From Apiotrichum sp. Y4204 (Eukaryota; Basidiomycota; Tremellomycetes; Trichosporonales; Trichosporonaceae): a DNA stretch of 64,000 nt. The translations under genes were made by a program, and so were the position numbers. The notes beneath the pieces were generated by a model. That model worked only from the letters and a program-made list of their open reading frames with translations. It did no database searches and was not told the origin of the DNA. This document shows positions 10,148 through 21,088 of this stretch, one piece after another (within the stretch, counting starts at the first letter, position 1; each line of letters opens with the position of its first letter). The stretch spans positions 186,001 through 250,000 of the forward strand of contig JAMYHL010000012.1 in assembly GCA_025531455.1 (NCBI GenBank), given 5' to 3'.

Positions 10148-11269
10148 TTAATGCACCTTGGCACTGACAGCAAGGGCACGCATCCCGGTGGGGGTCGAGC
10201 TGCGGTGCGCGTCAATAATGTCCGGGATCGATGCGCGGGTGTAGAACTGGATCGTGCGGAGGAGGCGGCTGGCAGAGTTCTCCTTCGGCCCCGGCGAGGG
10301 ACACGGACTGCTGTGCGCCGAGCTTCCGGTCCCGCTGCCGGAGGAGAGCGTGCGCGTCGGCGGGCGAGGCGGACTACTTGCCGGTGGTGGGCTGGAGAGG
10401 GAGGAAGAGAGGGGTGGTCGCGTGTGATGCGGTACGGACGCCAGCGGTGGCAGTGGTGCTGGTGGCGTTGGTGCCGATACCGGTGCCGCTGTTGGTGTCG
10501 GCGCAGCTGCCGCCGGCGTCGACATAGACATGACCCGGGGCCGCCCACGCAGTCCAGAGCGTACTCTGCGGATACTCAGCCCCGTGCGTCTCCGTTCGGG
10601 TTGGCGAGCCGGTGTGGCCGTAGGTCGCGGGCGCGGGGGCTCAACGGTGTCCTTCAAGATCTCCGCGACGAACGGCACGCCCATCTCGAGAGCAACTGCC
10701 TCGTGTGTCGTCTCGGCGAGGCCGTGGAACGGCACGTCGGTGCCGAGCAGCGCGATGTGGGCTTTTAGAAAGGCACGCATCAGCGGCGCCTGGTCGCGCA
10801 GGAGAATGAAGAGGATACCGTGCGGCTGGGGTTAGCGAGTACAGTTGGAAGAAACCCACCTTTACATGGCTCAGCTTGACGCCCTCGGCCTCAACCATGG
10901 CCTTGAGCGCGCCGAGCTGGCATCTGGCGTGAGTACAATCCCGGGGATAGAAGTCTGCAGACGCACATGGTGTGGGTATACACGTCTTCGGGGGAGATGT
11001 GGCGCCCGTTGGTGGCCATGTCCATCCCCGGGTGTGCGCTCACGGCCTTGCCCTCACGGATGGCGCGGTTCACGCGGCGGAACGTCGCGACCGGGTCTGC
11101 GAGGTGGTACGCGCAGGACACGTTGCAGTAGTCGGAGGGGGGGAACGAGTCGGGTCCGACGAGCTCGCGCGTTGCCTGTGCGTCAGTGAAAGGCAGTCTC
11201 GCCACGGCCGCCACGGCCACCACTCACGTCGTCCCAGTTCGCATAGCAGTACGCTGGCGGTTGGTCCAT
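10148..11269 (-). CDS. LamB/YcsF (5-oxoprolinase subunit A-like) protein, divergent
   Basis: Four exons: 11228-11269, 10967-11175, 10860-10923 and 10148-10825, about 330 aa. Splicing joins the family core: CNVSCAYHLADPVATFRRVN, SAHPGMDM, a region ISPEDVYTHTICQLGALKAM, then AEGVKLSHVKPHGILF and LALEMGVPFVAEI. These match ANIACGFHAGDP, AHP, QLGAL, H-V-K-PHG and GLP of the LamB/YcsF family. Bacterial PxpA helps open 5-oxoproline to glutamate together with PxpBC. Two oddities stand out. The usual N-terminal N-x-D-[ML]-GE signature is replaced by CYANWDDATREL. After residue about 160 the expected C-terminal domain gives way to a long Pro/Ser/Thr low-complexity stretch ending in RTIQFYTRASIPDIID. 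An unseen intron in that stretch is possible. No PxpB or PxpC homologue is nearby. Confidence 0.68.
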
Positions 11270-13286
11270 CGCAGTGAATGTGAGGGGCTCGGTGGGGCTC
11301 GATGGGGATGTGTGGGGAGGGTGTGGGGCCGCACAATGTTCGCTATATACCCTTTGAAAGGTTGGATCTTGGTTGGTTTCTTGGCAGTCAGGAAACCAGA
11401 AGCGACGCGATCAGCTCGAGGCCGGGATCCAGAACGCGACAATGGCCGGGGAGATGAATGGGGGACAAGGGGTGGCTAAGACATCTTGTTCGGGGATGGC
11501 GTCCACTATCTATCTACCCGGCGTGAGTGGCGAGAGAGCGGCGAGACATGGTGAATGCCGTATCTTGGCATTTTGGCATTGGCCATACCAGTGCGTGATC
11601 ATAGAGCAGTGCCCACCGATGCTGGCAGCGAGGACGGCACATGTGAACAATCAACTGTGCGCGGGTGTTTGCATCTCCTCCATCTCCACCTGCCCCTGCC
11701 TCTCGTGTCCTGCGCGCGCTTGGATGGCTCACCAAACTCTGTTGCTCCCCAGGTCCCGCAATATTATTACTCAGCCCAGGCCAAGATCCGTAGCGCGCAG
11801 CGGGCCTCGCCGCCAGTCCTCCATACCATGACATGCCGCTTTCCGTCGTGTGCCCAGCGCGTAGGATGCCAGGTTGCGATCGCTTGCAGCCGCGGGATGC
11901 TGGGATGTTGCCCTGATGCTGAGGCTTGGCAAGTCATGGCGACGCGAAAGGCAGAGATAGCGGATAAATCATGGTACAGAGGCCACCGGCATCCGCCGGC
12001 TAGGTTTGCCGTTGCTGCCTTCTTACAGCAGCAGACATTGTCGAGGGCCTGCTTCTGACTTCTAGTCTAATGCTCATGAACAGCAAGAACAGCAACTAGA
12101 ACTCACAGCTGACACCGGATTCGAAAACCCACGTTCCATTCTCGTCGATGCTCAGTCATCCTCTGCATGGGTATCAGTCATCCTCAGCACAAAACATGCC
12201 TATCGACGCGCCCGTCCACGGCCGTAGGCGACGACGCACATGATGGCAGAGCTGCGAATGCGAGCTACGAGGTCCAGTACATACGTCACGAAAAAGCTTA
12301 TTAAGCGCACAGCGCAGGGAGTGGAATGGGAGAACGAGGGACCAGGAACTGCATGCCACCCGTCTCGGAGGTTGGAGTGGACTGGAATAGACACGGGGAT
12401 CACGAGGCGCCGTTCGCGGAGGCCGCTACGAGCGACGCGATCGCGCGCGGACAATCTCGCATCAGTCGAGCATTAGGGAGAGCATGGGGTTTCGATATCA
12501 GAGCCATTTCGATATCTCAATGTTCAGCAAGTACGAACCAGAGGCGAGCCATGCTAGCGAGCTGGCCGGCTGACCCCCACACTCCGACACTCTGCGAAAA
12601 CCCCTTTCTCTCGTAAGCCACCCCGCCCGCGGCCAGCTTGTTGCGCGCCGACATTCCCTACTCGCCACCCAGATTAATGGCGCCCAGGGCAAGCCTCGCG
12701 TAGAACACTTTCCGTCCGCCTTACTCGCCATTCTGCGTGCGGTCGGCTGTGCTTCCGATCGGTTAGCTGTGGAGTGTGCGCTTCCAGTCATACAGTATGC
12801 ATTAAAGACTGGAGGTGATTCCTGTACCTGTCAATCTGGATGTTGGCGGACCGAATGGACCGCGCATACTGGCGGCAGCCCACGACCATGCGCGGTCGTG
12901 CCTCGGCGTGCCTCGAGCCGCGGGCCAGGCAAATCTCAACTTCCAGCAATGACGGACGACGCTTTGCAGTCCACTGACAACAACAGCCGGGTTACTATCT
13001 CGTAAATGTTGTCCATTGCAAGGCCTCACTTGGGGTATCTGCACAATTCCAAACAATGCATTCTGTCCGATATACTGTAGCCTGATATTTATGCTCCTAA
13101 CGCTCACGATCTCTCGCGCACCCGCGCAGCCACAGCCATGTAACGATGTATGAAACCGTAAGACAACCAAAACACTGGACTGGTACAACTTCACTAAGCG
13201 CAGCGGCGCCTATCTCCCCAACCTCGCTACTGCTCTTTTTGCTTGTTCTCGCCCTTGTTCGTAATGATAATAATAGACGCCGCTCT
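11270..13286. other. Intergenic, gene-poor (about 2 kb)
   Basis: A TATATA at 11344-11349 (minus strand) sits about 75 nt before the LamB/YcsF-like start and could be its TATA box. The remainder holds only short, unsupported frames on both strands, with no splice-joined family motif, tRNA or repeat that I can support. Confidence 0.45.
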
Positions 13287-14852
13287 CTACGCGTTGTTGG
13301 CGCAGCTGAAGGGCGAGGTGACGAGGCCGAGGCGGTACGAGTCGCGGATGGAGATGCAGCCTGCGGCAGTACCCGAGACGAGGACGAACGTGCCAAAGAT
13401 GATGAGGAACCAGTTGAGCGCACACAGCAGGATAAACTTGATTGAGCGGTCCTCGTGGCGGCGTGCCCAGTTGTCGTGCAGCCACATCCTTCGTGTGAGC
13501 GAGGCTAGAAAAAAATTATTACACTCACCAGCCGTTAAACTGCATGCACATGACGGTGCCGAAGAGGGCACCGAGGAGGACGACAAGGGAGCCAAAGAAG
13601 GGGATGGACTCGGCGAGGATAAAGGCGATGAACGTGCAGCTGCCGGTCACGCTGAGCCACACGGCCCAGTGCGTAAACGAGTGCTTGGTGAGGTGCTCCG
13701 AGCCACTGCGTGTGAGATGAATCTTTTTTTTTTTGTACTCACCGCAGAAGACGGACAAAGATGAGCTTGGCTGCGGAGTGGCAGTAGATGATCACCGAGG
13801 AGAAGAGGCCCGGAAGGGCGATGCCGTACGCGACCTTCTTGAGGAGCGGGCCAGCCGAGCCAAGTGCAGGGTTGCCGAGATACTGGCCGCAGTAGTAGTA
13901 GACGACGATGCCGATGGTGAGGTACGTCGAGATGACGATCGACTGGCAGGTGAAGAGCGACTTGTTGTACTGGCGCGAGTCGCGCATCTCGGAGATGACG
14001 CCAAAGAACGCGGGAGTGCCGCAGTACCCGACTAGAGGTGAGATTTCGTCCAACGAATGTTGACTCGTATACTCACAAATAACGGTAGAGATGGCAGACA
14101 CGCCCTCCCAGAAGGTAGCCGACTTGAACGCGGTGATCTTCTTGTCCCACGGCCCTGTCTGAGGCGCGGCGGACGGGCGGTCCTGGACGCCAACACCGAT
14201 AGTGACGACGAGGATGGAGCTCATGATGCAGACAAAGCCGATCGTGCCGATGATGGAGATGCGGTTGAGCGTCTGTACCGAGGCAAAAGCAAATGTTCCG
14301 ACCGCGGCGATGACGACCCACGCGACGGTGCACGTTGCGTGGTTTGTGAGCGTGTTAAAGGCGATGGCGATGGGGATAAAGCCGGCCCCAGTGATGGCAA
14401 TCATGAAAGCCGCGTACATGAACGAAAACGCCTCGCGGCCCCACTTGCCCCCGAGCACGAATCCGACATCAGCCATCGAGTACACCTCCGGGTGGTTGCG
14501 CTTGAACATGCCGACGACGTAGTCGGACCAGGTGGTGAGGAGGCCGAGGAGGAAAATCACTGTCGTTAGGGCGTGCGGTTAAAAAGTACCTACGGAGGGC
14601 ACCAGGGACGCCACCGACAGCGGACAGCGCTGTCGGCATGGCGAGCACGCCGAGCGCGATTTGGGTCTTGAGGAGGACAATGCACGCCTTTTTCCTGGTA
14701 ATCAGTGACAGCTCGCCGCGCAGCGCTCACCATCCCATCGAGGTGTAGTGCACGTGGCCCTCGCCCTGGGTGCCGAACACGGCGTCGCCGTCGGCGATGC
14801 TGTCGATCGTCTTGACATCGGCCGCGTAGACGGGTCCCTTCTCAGAGTCCAT
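13287..14852 (-). CDS. Amino-acid permease, AAAP (Aa_trans) family
   Basis: Six exons: 14731-14852, 14594-14694, 14077-14559, 13743-14031, 13529-13705 and 13287-13488, giving 457 aa. The N-terminus is hydrophilic. Joined exons give KKACIVLLKTQIALGVLAMP (TM1), LLIFLLGLLTTWSDYVVGMF (TM2), then GFVLGGKWGREAFSFMYAAF and about eight further hydrophobic segments. An FGYCGTPAFFGVISEM motif across the exon 3/4 junction matches the F-x-Y-x-G-x-PAFF signature of fungal neutral amino-acid transporters (Neurospora mtr/N-system type). Length and eleven predicted helices fit the family. It should carry out proton-coupled amino-acid uptake at the plasma membrane or vacuole; the substrate cannot be read from sequence. 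The last intron uses an AAG acceptor, the least certain junction. Confidence 0.85.
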
Positions 14853-15308
14853 TGTGTCAAATCAAAAGTCGGGTCAAGGAAATGTACAGAGTTTGCGCCT
14901 GCTTGGAGCTGAGGATGGCCTGCGAGCAATCCGGGGAGATGGGGCGATAACATCCCAACGGGGCCGTATATGAGGACCGGAGACCCCGCTTGGACAAACA
15001 TCCTCTGTGGCAAGGACAGTGGCCAGTGGCCAGCGTCCAGCGTCCAGATTTGCAGTGTGGCACATCACAAGCACAAGCATGGGCAGGAATGGCATACCCC
15101 ACTCCTTGCAGCACGCATCACGACGGCGGGCGCCGCACGCAGTATACATCGGATATCGGTGCCTGAGTGATAAGAGTGCTGATAACTGGCGAGGTTGACG
15201 ATCGTTGCCGGCCGGCTGCACCCTACCTGGGGCGATCGAGATTGTATCCCACACATGCACACCCCGGGGGAGCTCAGGGAACGCGCAAGGATAGAAGAGG
15301 GGAACAGT

Positions 15309-15343
15309 GGGGGACCCAGGGGGAGCCGGGGGGAACCGGGGGG
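15309..15343 (+). repeat. Perfect G-quadruplex motif (four G5-G6 runs)
   Basis: Runs of 5, 5, 6 and 6 guanines at 15309-15313, 15319-15323, 15328-15333 and 15338-15343 are separated by loops ACCCA, AGCC and AACC. This satisfies the usual intramolecular G4 rule with room to spare. It lies in a gene-free spacer about 450 nt upstream of the permease start. Confidence 0.75.
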
Positions 15344-15490
15344 TTCTGGATGCAGGCGATGCGTGGCCCCTACAAACGGCGGATATGTTCAGGATTGCAT
15401 GGAATTGTCCCCCGGCCCGAGAATCTCAGGTACTGGGATGGCAGTCGGCGCAGGTCGTGAGTATTGTGAGTCTCATCTACGACTTCCGTA

Positions 15491-15504
15491 CCCCCCCCCC
15501 CCCC
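15491..15504 (+). repeat. Homopolymer C tract (14 nt)
   Basis: Fourteen consecutive cytosines, equivalent to G14 on the other strand, about 150 nt from the G-run cluster. The exact length may be affected by sequencing or polymerase slippage. Confidence 0.8.
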
Positions 15505-16926
15505 GCCTCGACCGCTTCCCCGACCCGTGATCGAAGCACATTGTGGTGTCGGCACGCGCCACAATTCCACCCCCGTCGGGACATATGAAGACATGTGAGT
15601 GGTTGTGTGAGCGGACGCGATCCGTGCGGGCGGTATCGCTGCCGAGCCAGGTCAGATGTCACAGAACCTGGTCTGGGTGAGGGATTAGGGTGTGGCGAGC
15701 CTCGAGAGCGATGCTGTGAGCACAGGCATCTGATTACGAGAGAGGTTCGCTTCGAGCATCCGCCACTGGCGGCCACACCTCCAGGGTCACTACTGTATGT
15801 CAAGTTCTCGAAGGGCCCAGTCCTGCTTTCCCCGTCCACTCCTTCCACGCCTTCCACCCCGTGCCATTATGGCATGCACTTCGCTTCGGAACTGCAGGCT
15901 AGGATCCTTTGGGTGGCACGCGCCGCAAGCCCTTGGAAGTGGACGATACGCAGTGCACCGTCCTGGTGACGGTTCCACTGCAGTTGTCACCTGCCGTGTG
16001 ATTGGCCTGGGTGACAGCACCCCGTGATCCCGACTCTGGGTCCCCGGCTCTGGGCTTCAGCCCCAGGTCAGTGGCGACCCAGGCCGCCGAAGACGAAACC
16101 CGAACCACTGCATTCGCGACACTCGCGTACCGACCCGATTCCCGCTGCGCCACCGGCGTGAACGATCATGACATGACAATAGTAAAAAAGCCAGCCTCTG
16201 TCTCAGTTGTGTTGTGGTCTGCTGATTCACCGCTGGCCAATGACGCTGACTCCAGTCGTCACGGCTTGCAACACCCGCCATGATCGGAGACAGCAAGCCG
16301 CGAGCTGAGAGCTGCGCAAGCCGCCAGCCCTGGGTGTAGCCTATTCTGGCATGTGGCGCCCGCTGAAGGGATTGGCAGGGTGACGGAGCCTTCGGTGTCC
16401 TTGGGGCCACCGGGACGGCCCCGGGTTCTCCGCACACCTCCGCACACTGCGAAACTGCGGGGCAAAGGAGGGGGATCGGATGTGGAGATTGGAGAGCAGG
16501 AAGCGATCAAGAGAGTTATGACGCGAAAAGCACATGGGATGTGACATTCGGCATTCCCCGACTCCCTCTCCGCGTACTCTGCCGACCGCTTGGCGGCGCG
16601 AGAACCCCCGGCGAGGGTGACGGGTGTGGCGAGCTCGGCGACGACGAGCCCGGAGTGGGGTCCGCCGTGGCGGGACGTGCACTCTGATCTTCTGTGGGCA
16701 TATTACGGCAACGGATGCGTTAATGGATGAGTGTCGAGCGGGCCGTCACCACAGAGGCAGTCGCCCGAAGCCGTCCTCGGAGGGGGGTCATCGAGCGGGG
16801 TGGGTCTTTCGGCAATCCTAGATGCACATATGCAGTACGGACCTGCCGCGTTGCCTGAGACTGGACCAGAATCAAAATCCATAGCCCCATCCCATGGCAG
16901 TCTGCATTTCGGACACCGGCCGCTAT

Positions 16927-17231
16927 CTACTCGTCCTCCTCCCTCATCCGGCCAACGCGGTCGCTGCCATCAGCCCTACCCCGTGATACACTCACACAAC
17001 GCCAAAGTACCGATCAAGCCGCTTGACAGCGGTATACTCCTCGGGGGTGAACGTGTCGAGGGCGAGGACGCCGCGCACGAGGCAGTCCATCTCCGCGAGG
17101 GTCTCGGGGCCGAGCACGGCTGGCCCGTCCATGCGAACACAGAATCTGTACAGGCGGGGAAACTCTTCTTGCTCAACGTAGCGGCGGAGATTGACGAGCC
17201 AGGTAATCCAGGGAGGGCTGGAGGGGTACAT
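16927..17231 (-). CDS. Small orphan protein, EFPRL family copy 3 (90 aa)
   Basis: Two exons: 16996-17231 (78 codons plus 2 nt) and 16927-16963, separated by a 32-nt intron (GTGAGT ... CTGATGGCAG). The core LRRYVEQEEFPRLYRF, then LGPETLAEMDCLVRGVL, then a helix and LDRYFGV aligns over its length with the copies at 5.7 and 6.3 kb. The phase-2 donor is at the same residue. Exon 2 encodes DRVGRMREEDE and stops. The start at 17231 is preferred over an upstream in-frame ATG because the intervening sequence is a TCACCAACACACCATC-type leader and the paralogues start at the equivalent place. This copy lies about 10 kb from the other two. Function unknown. Confidence 0.6.
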
Positions 17232-18093
17232 TGTGAGAGTGATGGTGTGTTGGTGAGAATGAGGGTCTTGATGGGAGCTTTGTCCACTTCTTGTTTGCAG
17301 ATGAGACGGTGGCCGCCGACACCCAGGGCGAGGATGGGGAGCGCGACGTGGAACGATGCGAGGATCCGACTTGTAGATCACGCTCCGTATCGAGCAGCCG
17401 CACATCGCTCTAGAGCCCCAAGCTACCAATGGTCAGACCTTGTCACCGTTGTATCTTGACAACCGTCCCGATGGGGGCTTCGGGCGTGGGCGACTGGAGC
17501 AACGGACAGAACGCGTTTGTGGTGGAGAGCATTGCTTGTTCCTGCTCATCATGGCTCTCGAGATCGTCTCTCTTGTTGCGCAGCTTACTTTGGCCGGGCA
17601 AGTGGCCCCACATCGCGGATGCCAAGAAGACGGGGTCAGGCGACGGCGTCGATGATACACCAGAACGCCAGCTCGCAACTAGAGTGTGGTGATGTTGTCG
17701 AAAGCCACGGGGCCGCGTTGCGCCTGCAGAGATAAAGGCGGATCTCGTCGTTGTCATTGTCGTCCACGTCTCACATCCACCACACGCCGTTTCAGAAACC
17801 ATAGCTCCACGGCACCGCCGCCTGTTGGAGTACGACCGCAGTGAGTCGAGTGGATGCCTGCAAGAGATCTACCGCGAGCCAGCGGCGTGCAGACTCCGCG
17901 CAATGGGCCGAGGTCCCCAGTCATGAGCCCAACCAGATCACTTCCGCATGCTCTACTTCCTGTCGTCACTCCCGCCAGAGTCAGTCTCCAGCGTCAGTCA
18001 TCGCTGTGCCTCGTCTGTCCTCCGGACGCTCCACAGACCATCAGCCCCGTCAATGCACTGGCGACTGCATCCATACATCTTCGCTACCGGGGC
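17232..18093. other. Intergenic
   Basis: About 0.86 kb between small-family copy 3 and the 3' end of the CoA-binding protein. Only short overlapping frames on both strands; nothing supportable. Confidence 0.4.
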
Positions 18094-18822
18094 TTAGAGC
18101 TTGGCCTCCTCGGCCATCTTGCGCGCCTCGTCGCCGTGGAGGAGGACACAGGGCCCGCCAAGCACGACGCGGTCGCCGAGGTTGTTCTCCTTGATAAACG
18201 CCTCAATCTCGTCGCTCTCCGCACCGGGCTGGAGCCAGATCGCGTGCGGCTCCTTGGTGGCGTTGCGCGGGCTCGGGAAGAGCGACTGCAGCATGGTGAT
18301 GCCGACCTTGGGCGAGATGATAAAGCTCAGCGACGTCTTGCTCAGGTCCGGGAGGTCGGTCTAGAGTTAGGAACTTGCGGGGATAATGCAGCTCATGGGG
18401 GGTTTTCCTTCCTTTCTTCCTACTCACCACCTTCTCGACGACCTTGAGGCCCTCGATGGGCTTCGAGTTGTCAAACTTGTCCGAGGGCGGGCGCACGGGC
18501 GTGACGGGCATCTTGCGCTCCTGGTACCACTTGAGGACCTGCGTGTGAGCATAGCTGCAGTGGCGGGTTGCGGACCGGGATGGAGAGAAAGAAATGGGAG
18601 AATGGATGTACGTCTTCAGAGGAAACATCTCTCTCCCGTCGTGCTTGTCATCACCGTCGTCGCTGTCGTCCATGTCCCGCCGGCTCCACCCATACCCACC
18701 TTGTTGTCAAACTTGGCCGGGTCCTGGATGACACGGCCAACGACGGCATAGCGCTGCGCGCCCATGAAGCGCTTCGCCGTCTGCGGCACGATCTTGACGA
18801 GGTGGGGGTCGATGTGTCCCAT
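18094..18822 (-). CDS. CoA-binding Rossmann-fold protein (CoA_binding_2/YccU-like)
   Basis: Three exons: 18700-18822, 18428-18538 and 18094-18360, all joined in phase 0, giving 166 aa. Residues 19-31 read FMGAQRYAVVGRV, the first Rossmann strand and turn. VLKWYQERKMPVTPVRP follows across the first intron. VVEKVTDLPDLSKTSLSFII spans the second intron, then GITMLQSLFPSPRNATKEPH, AIWLQPGAESDE and VVLGGPCVLLHGD. This order (nucleotide-binding turn, Y-x-V-x-P-V-N-P-like strand, S-L-P-D-L-x3-D, I-W-x-Q-x-G) is the CoA_binding_2 family of small cytosolic or mitochondrial proteins. Length is normal for the family. The exact role is not established; no catalytic activity is assigned. Confidence 0.83.
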
Positions 18823-19933
18823 GTTGCTGCAAGTGATGATGGCGAGAGTGAGAGATAGTGGGAGGATGAGAAAGAGACAAGAGTGACTTGCTGGAGGCGA
18901 GATGTGATGACCAAAGTAAGGTGGCACGCTCTTCGGAATCGTCATTCCATTCGCTGGCCCCCGCTTCGGAGTGTGGCCGGGCCGAGGCGGCCGGATCCAG
19001 ATAGCCGAAGGGCCAGCGGGCCAGTTGCCAGGGGCGGCGGCGGCGGCGCGCGGCGACGATGCTCGTTAATGATGCATGTAGTTGAGCAAGATATTATCCA
19101 CAATCTAGGCGAAGCCAAGCTAGAGTGTGAGTGCCATGTCGATGGCGATGGCGATGGGAGATGAGATATGGGATGCAGATCCTGCCATATCCATTGCACG
19201 ATGGCGTTCAACCCGCCACGATCCGTCAGCGGCATTCTCGTCGCCAGCTTCGAGGACTTCGAGGTAGCCTCGCTCTCGACGCTTTCTCCCGGGACAGCGC
19301 GTACAGAGGGCGCTCGAAAATCAAACGCCGTCAACTCGCAGTGTGAGGGTGTGATAGAGCCGTGCAGCCGCCGCCGAGCCGTGGCCGGTATTCACAATGG
19401 CGGCGATCGAGCGTCGACAAGACAACTCATCTCCCCTGCTGCTGGGTGACGACGATGGCTCGCTGCACGATGCATTACGGAATAGCTCGTCGATGCTCGC
19501 CATCGGCCATCGGGATATGTCCATCTGCGTAGTCTGTTCTCTGCAACTCTCAGTACAGTGACGCGACGATACGAGTCAGGAAGGACAGAGATGGACAGCC
19601 GCGTTGTTCACCACTCCATTCGCCACCCACCAGTGCCAAGACCACGAACACAAAGCACTGCAAAAGAGCGGACAAAAGCCAGCGCATCGCCAAGCTCCCG
19701 CTCCTTCCCAGTCCTCACTCATTGTCTCCGTCGCCGTCCCATATCTCCGTCTCTTCTGCCCAGCACGCAGCATCCAACGGCCTAAAAGCCTCCGGTGGCG
19801 AAGGTAACCAAAGGCGGTGCGCACGCGCCCGTGCCACGACAATTTGACGGCCAAACGCGTCATCCACACTCGACATCCTCATCCCTTCTCCACATCTCCG
19901 CTCCTCCCTCCTCTTTCTTCCACCCATCCCAAC
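18823..19933. other. Divergent intergenic region
   Basis: Shared upstream region of the CoA-binding protein (leftward) and the disordered K-rich protein (rightward). The last 70 nt before 19934 are a C/T-rich leader. No gene could be supported inside. Confidence 0.4.
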
Positions 19934-20647
19934 ATGTCCAATATCCCATACGCAGGCTGGAAGCCCGAACACGGCACCTTCAACGTGCCCAGCGGCACCG
20001 CGCCGCCTGGTTCCCAACCCGGACCCCCGTCTGGTCCACCATCCGGCCCACCCCAGTCATTTGGTGGTCTCCCGCCCGGCTCCGGCTCGTTTGGCGGTCC
20101 CCCGCCCGGCTCTGCACCGCCTACCAACTACGCCGGCGAGCGGTTCGGCCACGGCGCGCCCCCCTCCTTCGGTCCCGGTCCTGGTGCGGACACCGGCGGC
20201 CCTGGCGGCCCAGGTGGCTTTGGCGGGCCCGGATTCGGTGCCGGTGAGGCGGCGAGCTACTATGGCGGCGGCGGATACTCTGGTTCCTCTGGCGCTCCTG
20301 GTCGCCCACAGCAGCAACAGCAGCAGCAGTTTGCGCCTCAACACGCCCAACAGGCCCCGCACGCGCAGCGCCCGTATGAGCAGGCCCCGGCTCAGGCTTC
20401 GTACCCGTCGCATGGTTCCGAGGCGCTCGGACACAAGGAGAAGAAGGATAAAGATAAGAGGGATAAGAAGGACAAGTACGACAAATACGACAAATATGAC
20501 AAGCACGACAAGCACAAGCATAAGGACAAGGACGACTCGTCGAGCGGCGATGAGAAGAAGAAGTACAAGAAGGATAAGAAGAAGGACAAGAAGAAAGACA
20601 AGGGGCGTCGCGGGAGCGGGAGCGACAGCGACAGCGATAGCGACTAG
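19934..20647 (+). CDS. Disordered Pro/Gly-rich protein with lysine-rich tail (237 aa)
   Basis: A single exon starting at an ATG after a C/T-rich leader ending CCCAACATG. Residues 1-60 are PPGSGxP-type repeats after a short MSNIPYAGWKPEHGTFNVP start. Residues 60-120 are Gly/Pro/Phe-rich, followed by a run of seven glutamines. From about residue 165 the protein is nearly all K, D, H and Y (KDKYDKYDKYDKHDKHKHKD), and it ends in a basic patch and a Ser/Asp repeat. The bias is uniform and in frame, and the stop follows the acidic tail, so it reads as a real intrinsically disordered protein. Similar architectures occur in fungal stress or RNA-associated proteins, but no specific homologue is recognised. 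No signal peptide. Confidence 0.6.
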   Translation: MSNIPYAGWKPEHGTFNVPSGTAPPGSQPGPPSGPPSGPPQSFGGLPPGSGSFGGPPPGSAPPTNYAGERFGHGAPPSFGPGPGADTGGPGGPGGFGGPGFGAGEAASYYGGGGYSGSSGAPGRPQQQQQQQFAPQHAQQAPHAQRPYEQAPAQASYPSHGSEALGHKEKKDKDKRDKKDKYDKYDKYDKHDKHKHKDKDDSSSGDEKKKYKKDKKKDKKKDKGRRGSGSDSDSDSD

Positions 20648-21088
20648 ACGACACCGTTTATGGAGATGGAGGCGAGCGCGGCATGGTGCCTCCATTTCCA
20701 CGCTCCCCTCCTTCACGACGGGTCCCGACTATCCGCATCTATGTCCGACTCGTAGTTTCTCAGTCACGCTCGACGGCCTTCAGCTTCGCTCTCGTTCAGC
20801 CTTCCCCCACACTGTTTGCCCCACTAGGTTGTAATACAGGATGCATGGCGGAGATGAACGTACCATACCAGTGCGGTAACTCGATCTGGGCATGGAACTC
20901 AGCGCGCGCTCTGGAAGGGGAAAGCAGGCAGTGGCCTGGAAATACAGTACATGCGTGTGGTTTGTCGGTCGGAATGACAGCGGTGCAGTGACGAATCATG
21001 ATCGAAGGGCGACTAGACGGCTGCGGGGTGAATGGAGGCACGCGGTGATGGAACACGACAGAACGAGTCTGGGTCAAGGGGAGGCACA
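20648..21088. other. Convergent intergenic region
   Basis: 3' regions of the K-rich protein (+) and the SPF30-like gene (-). No further gene or element seen. Confidence 0.4.

Larger units (their letters stand above)
14853..16926. other. Intergenic with G-run cluster and C-tract
   Basis: About 2 kb without a supportable gene between the permease start and small-family copy 3. It holds a four-run G cluster (15309-15343) and a 14-nt C tract (15491-15504), listed separately. Frames here are short and have no family features. Confidence 0.5.

Noticed and set aside
10064..10768. 234-codon rightward frame opposite the LamB/YcsF-like gene
   Set aside because: Low-complexity antisense of the Pro/Ser-rich tail.
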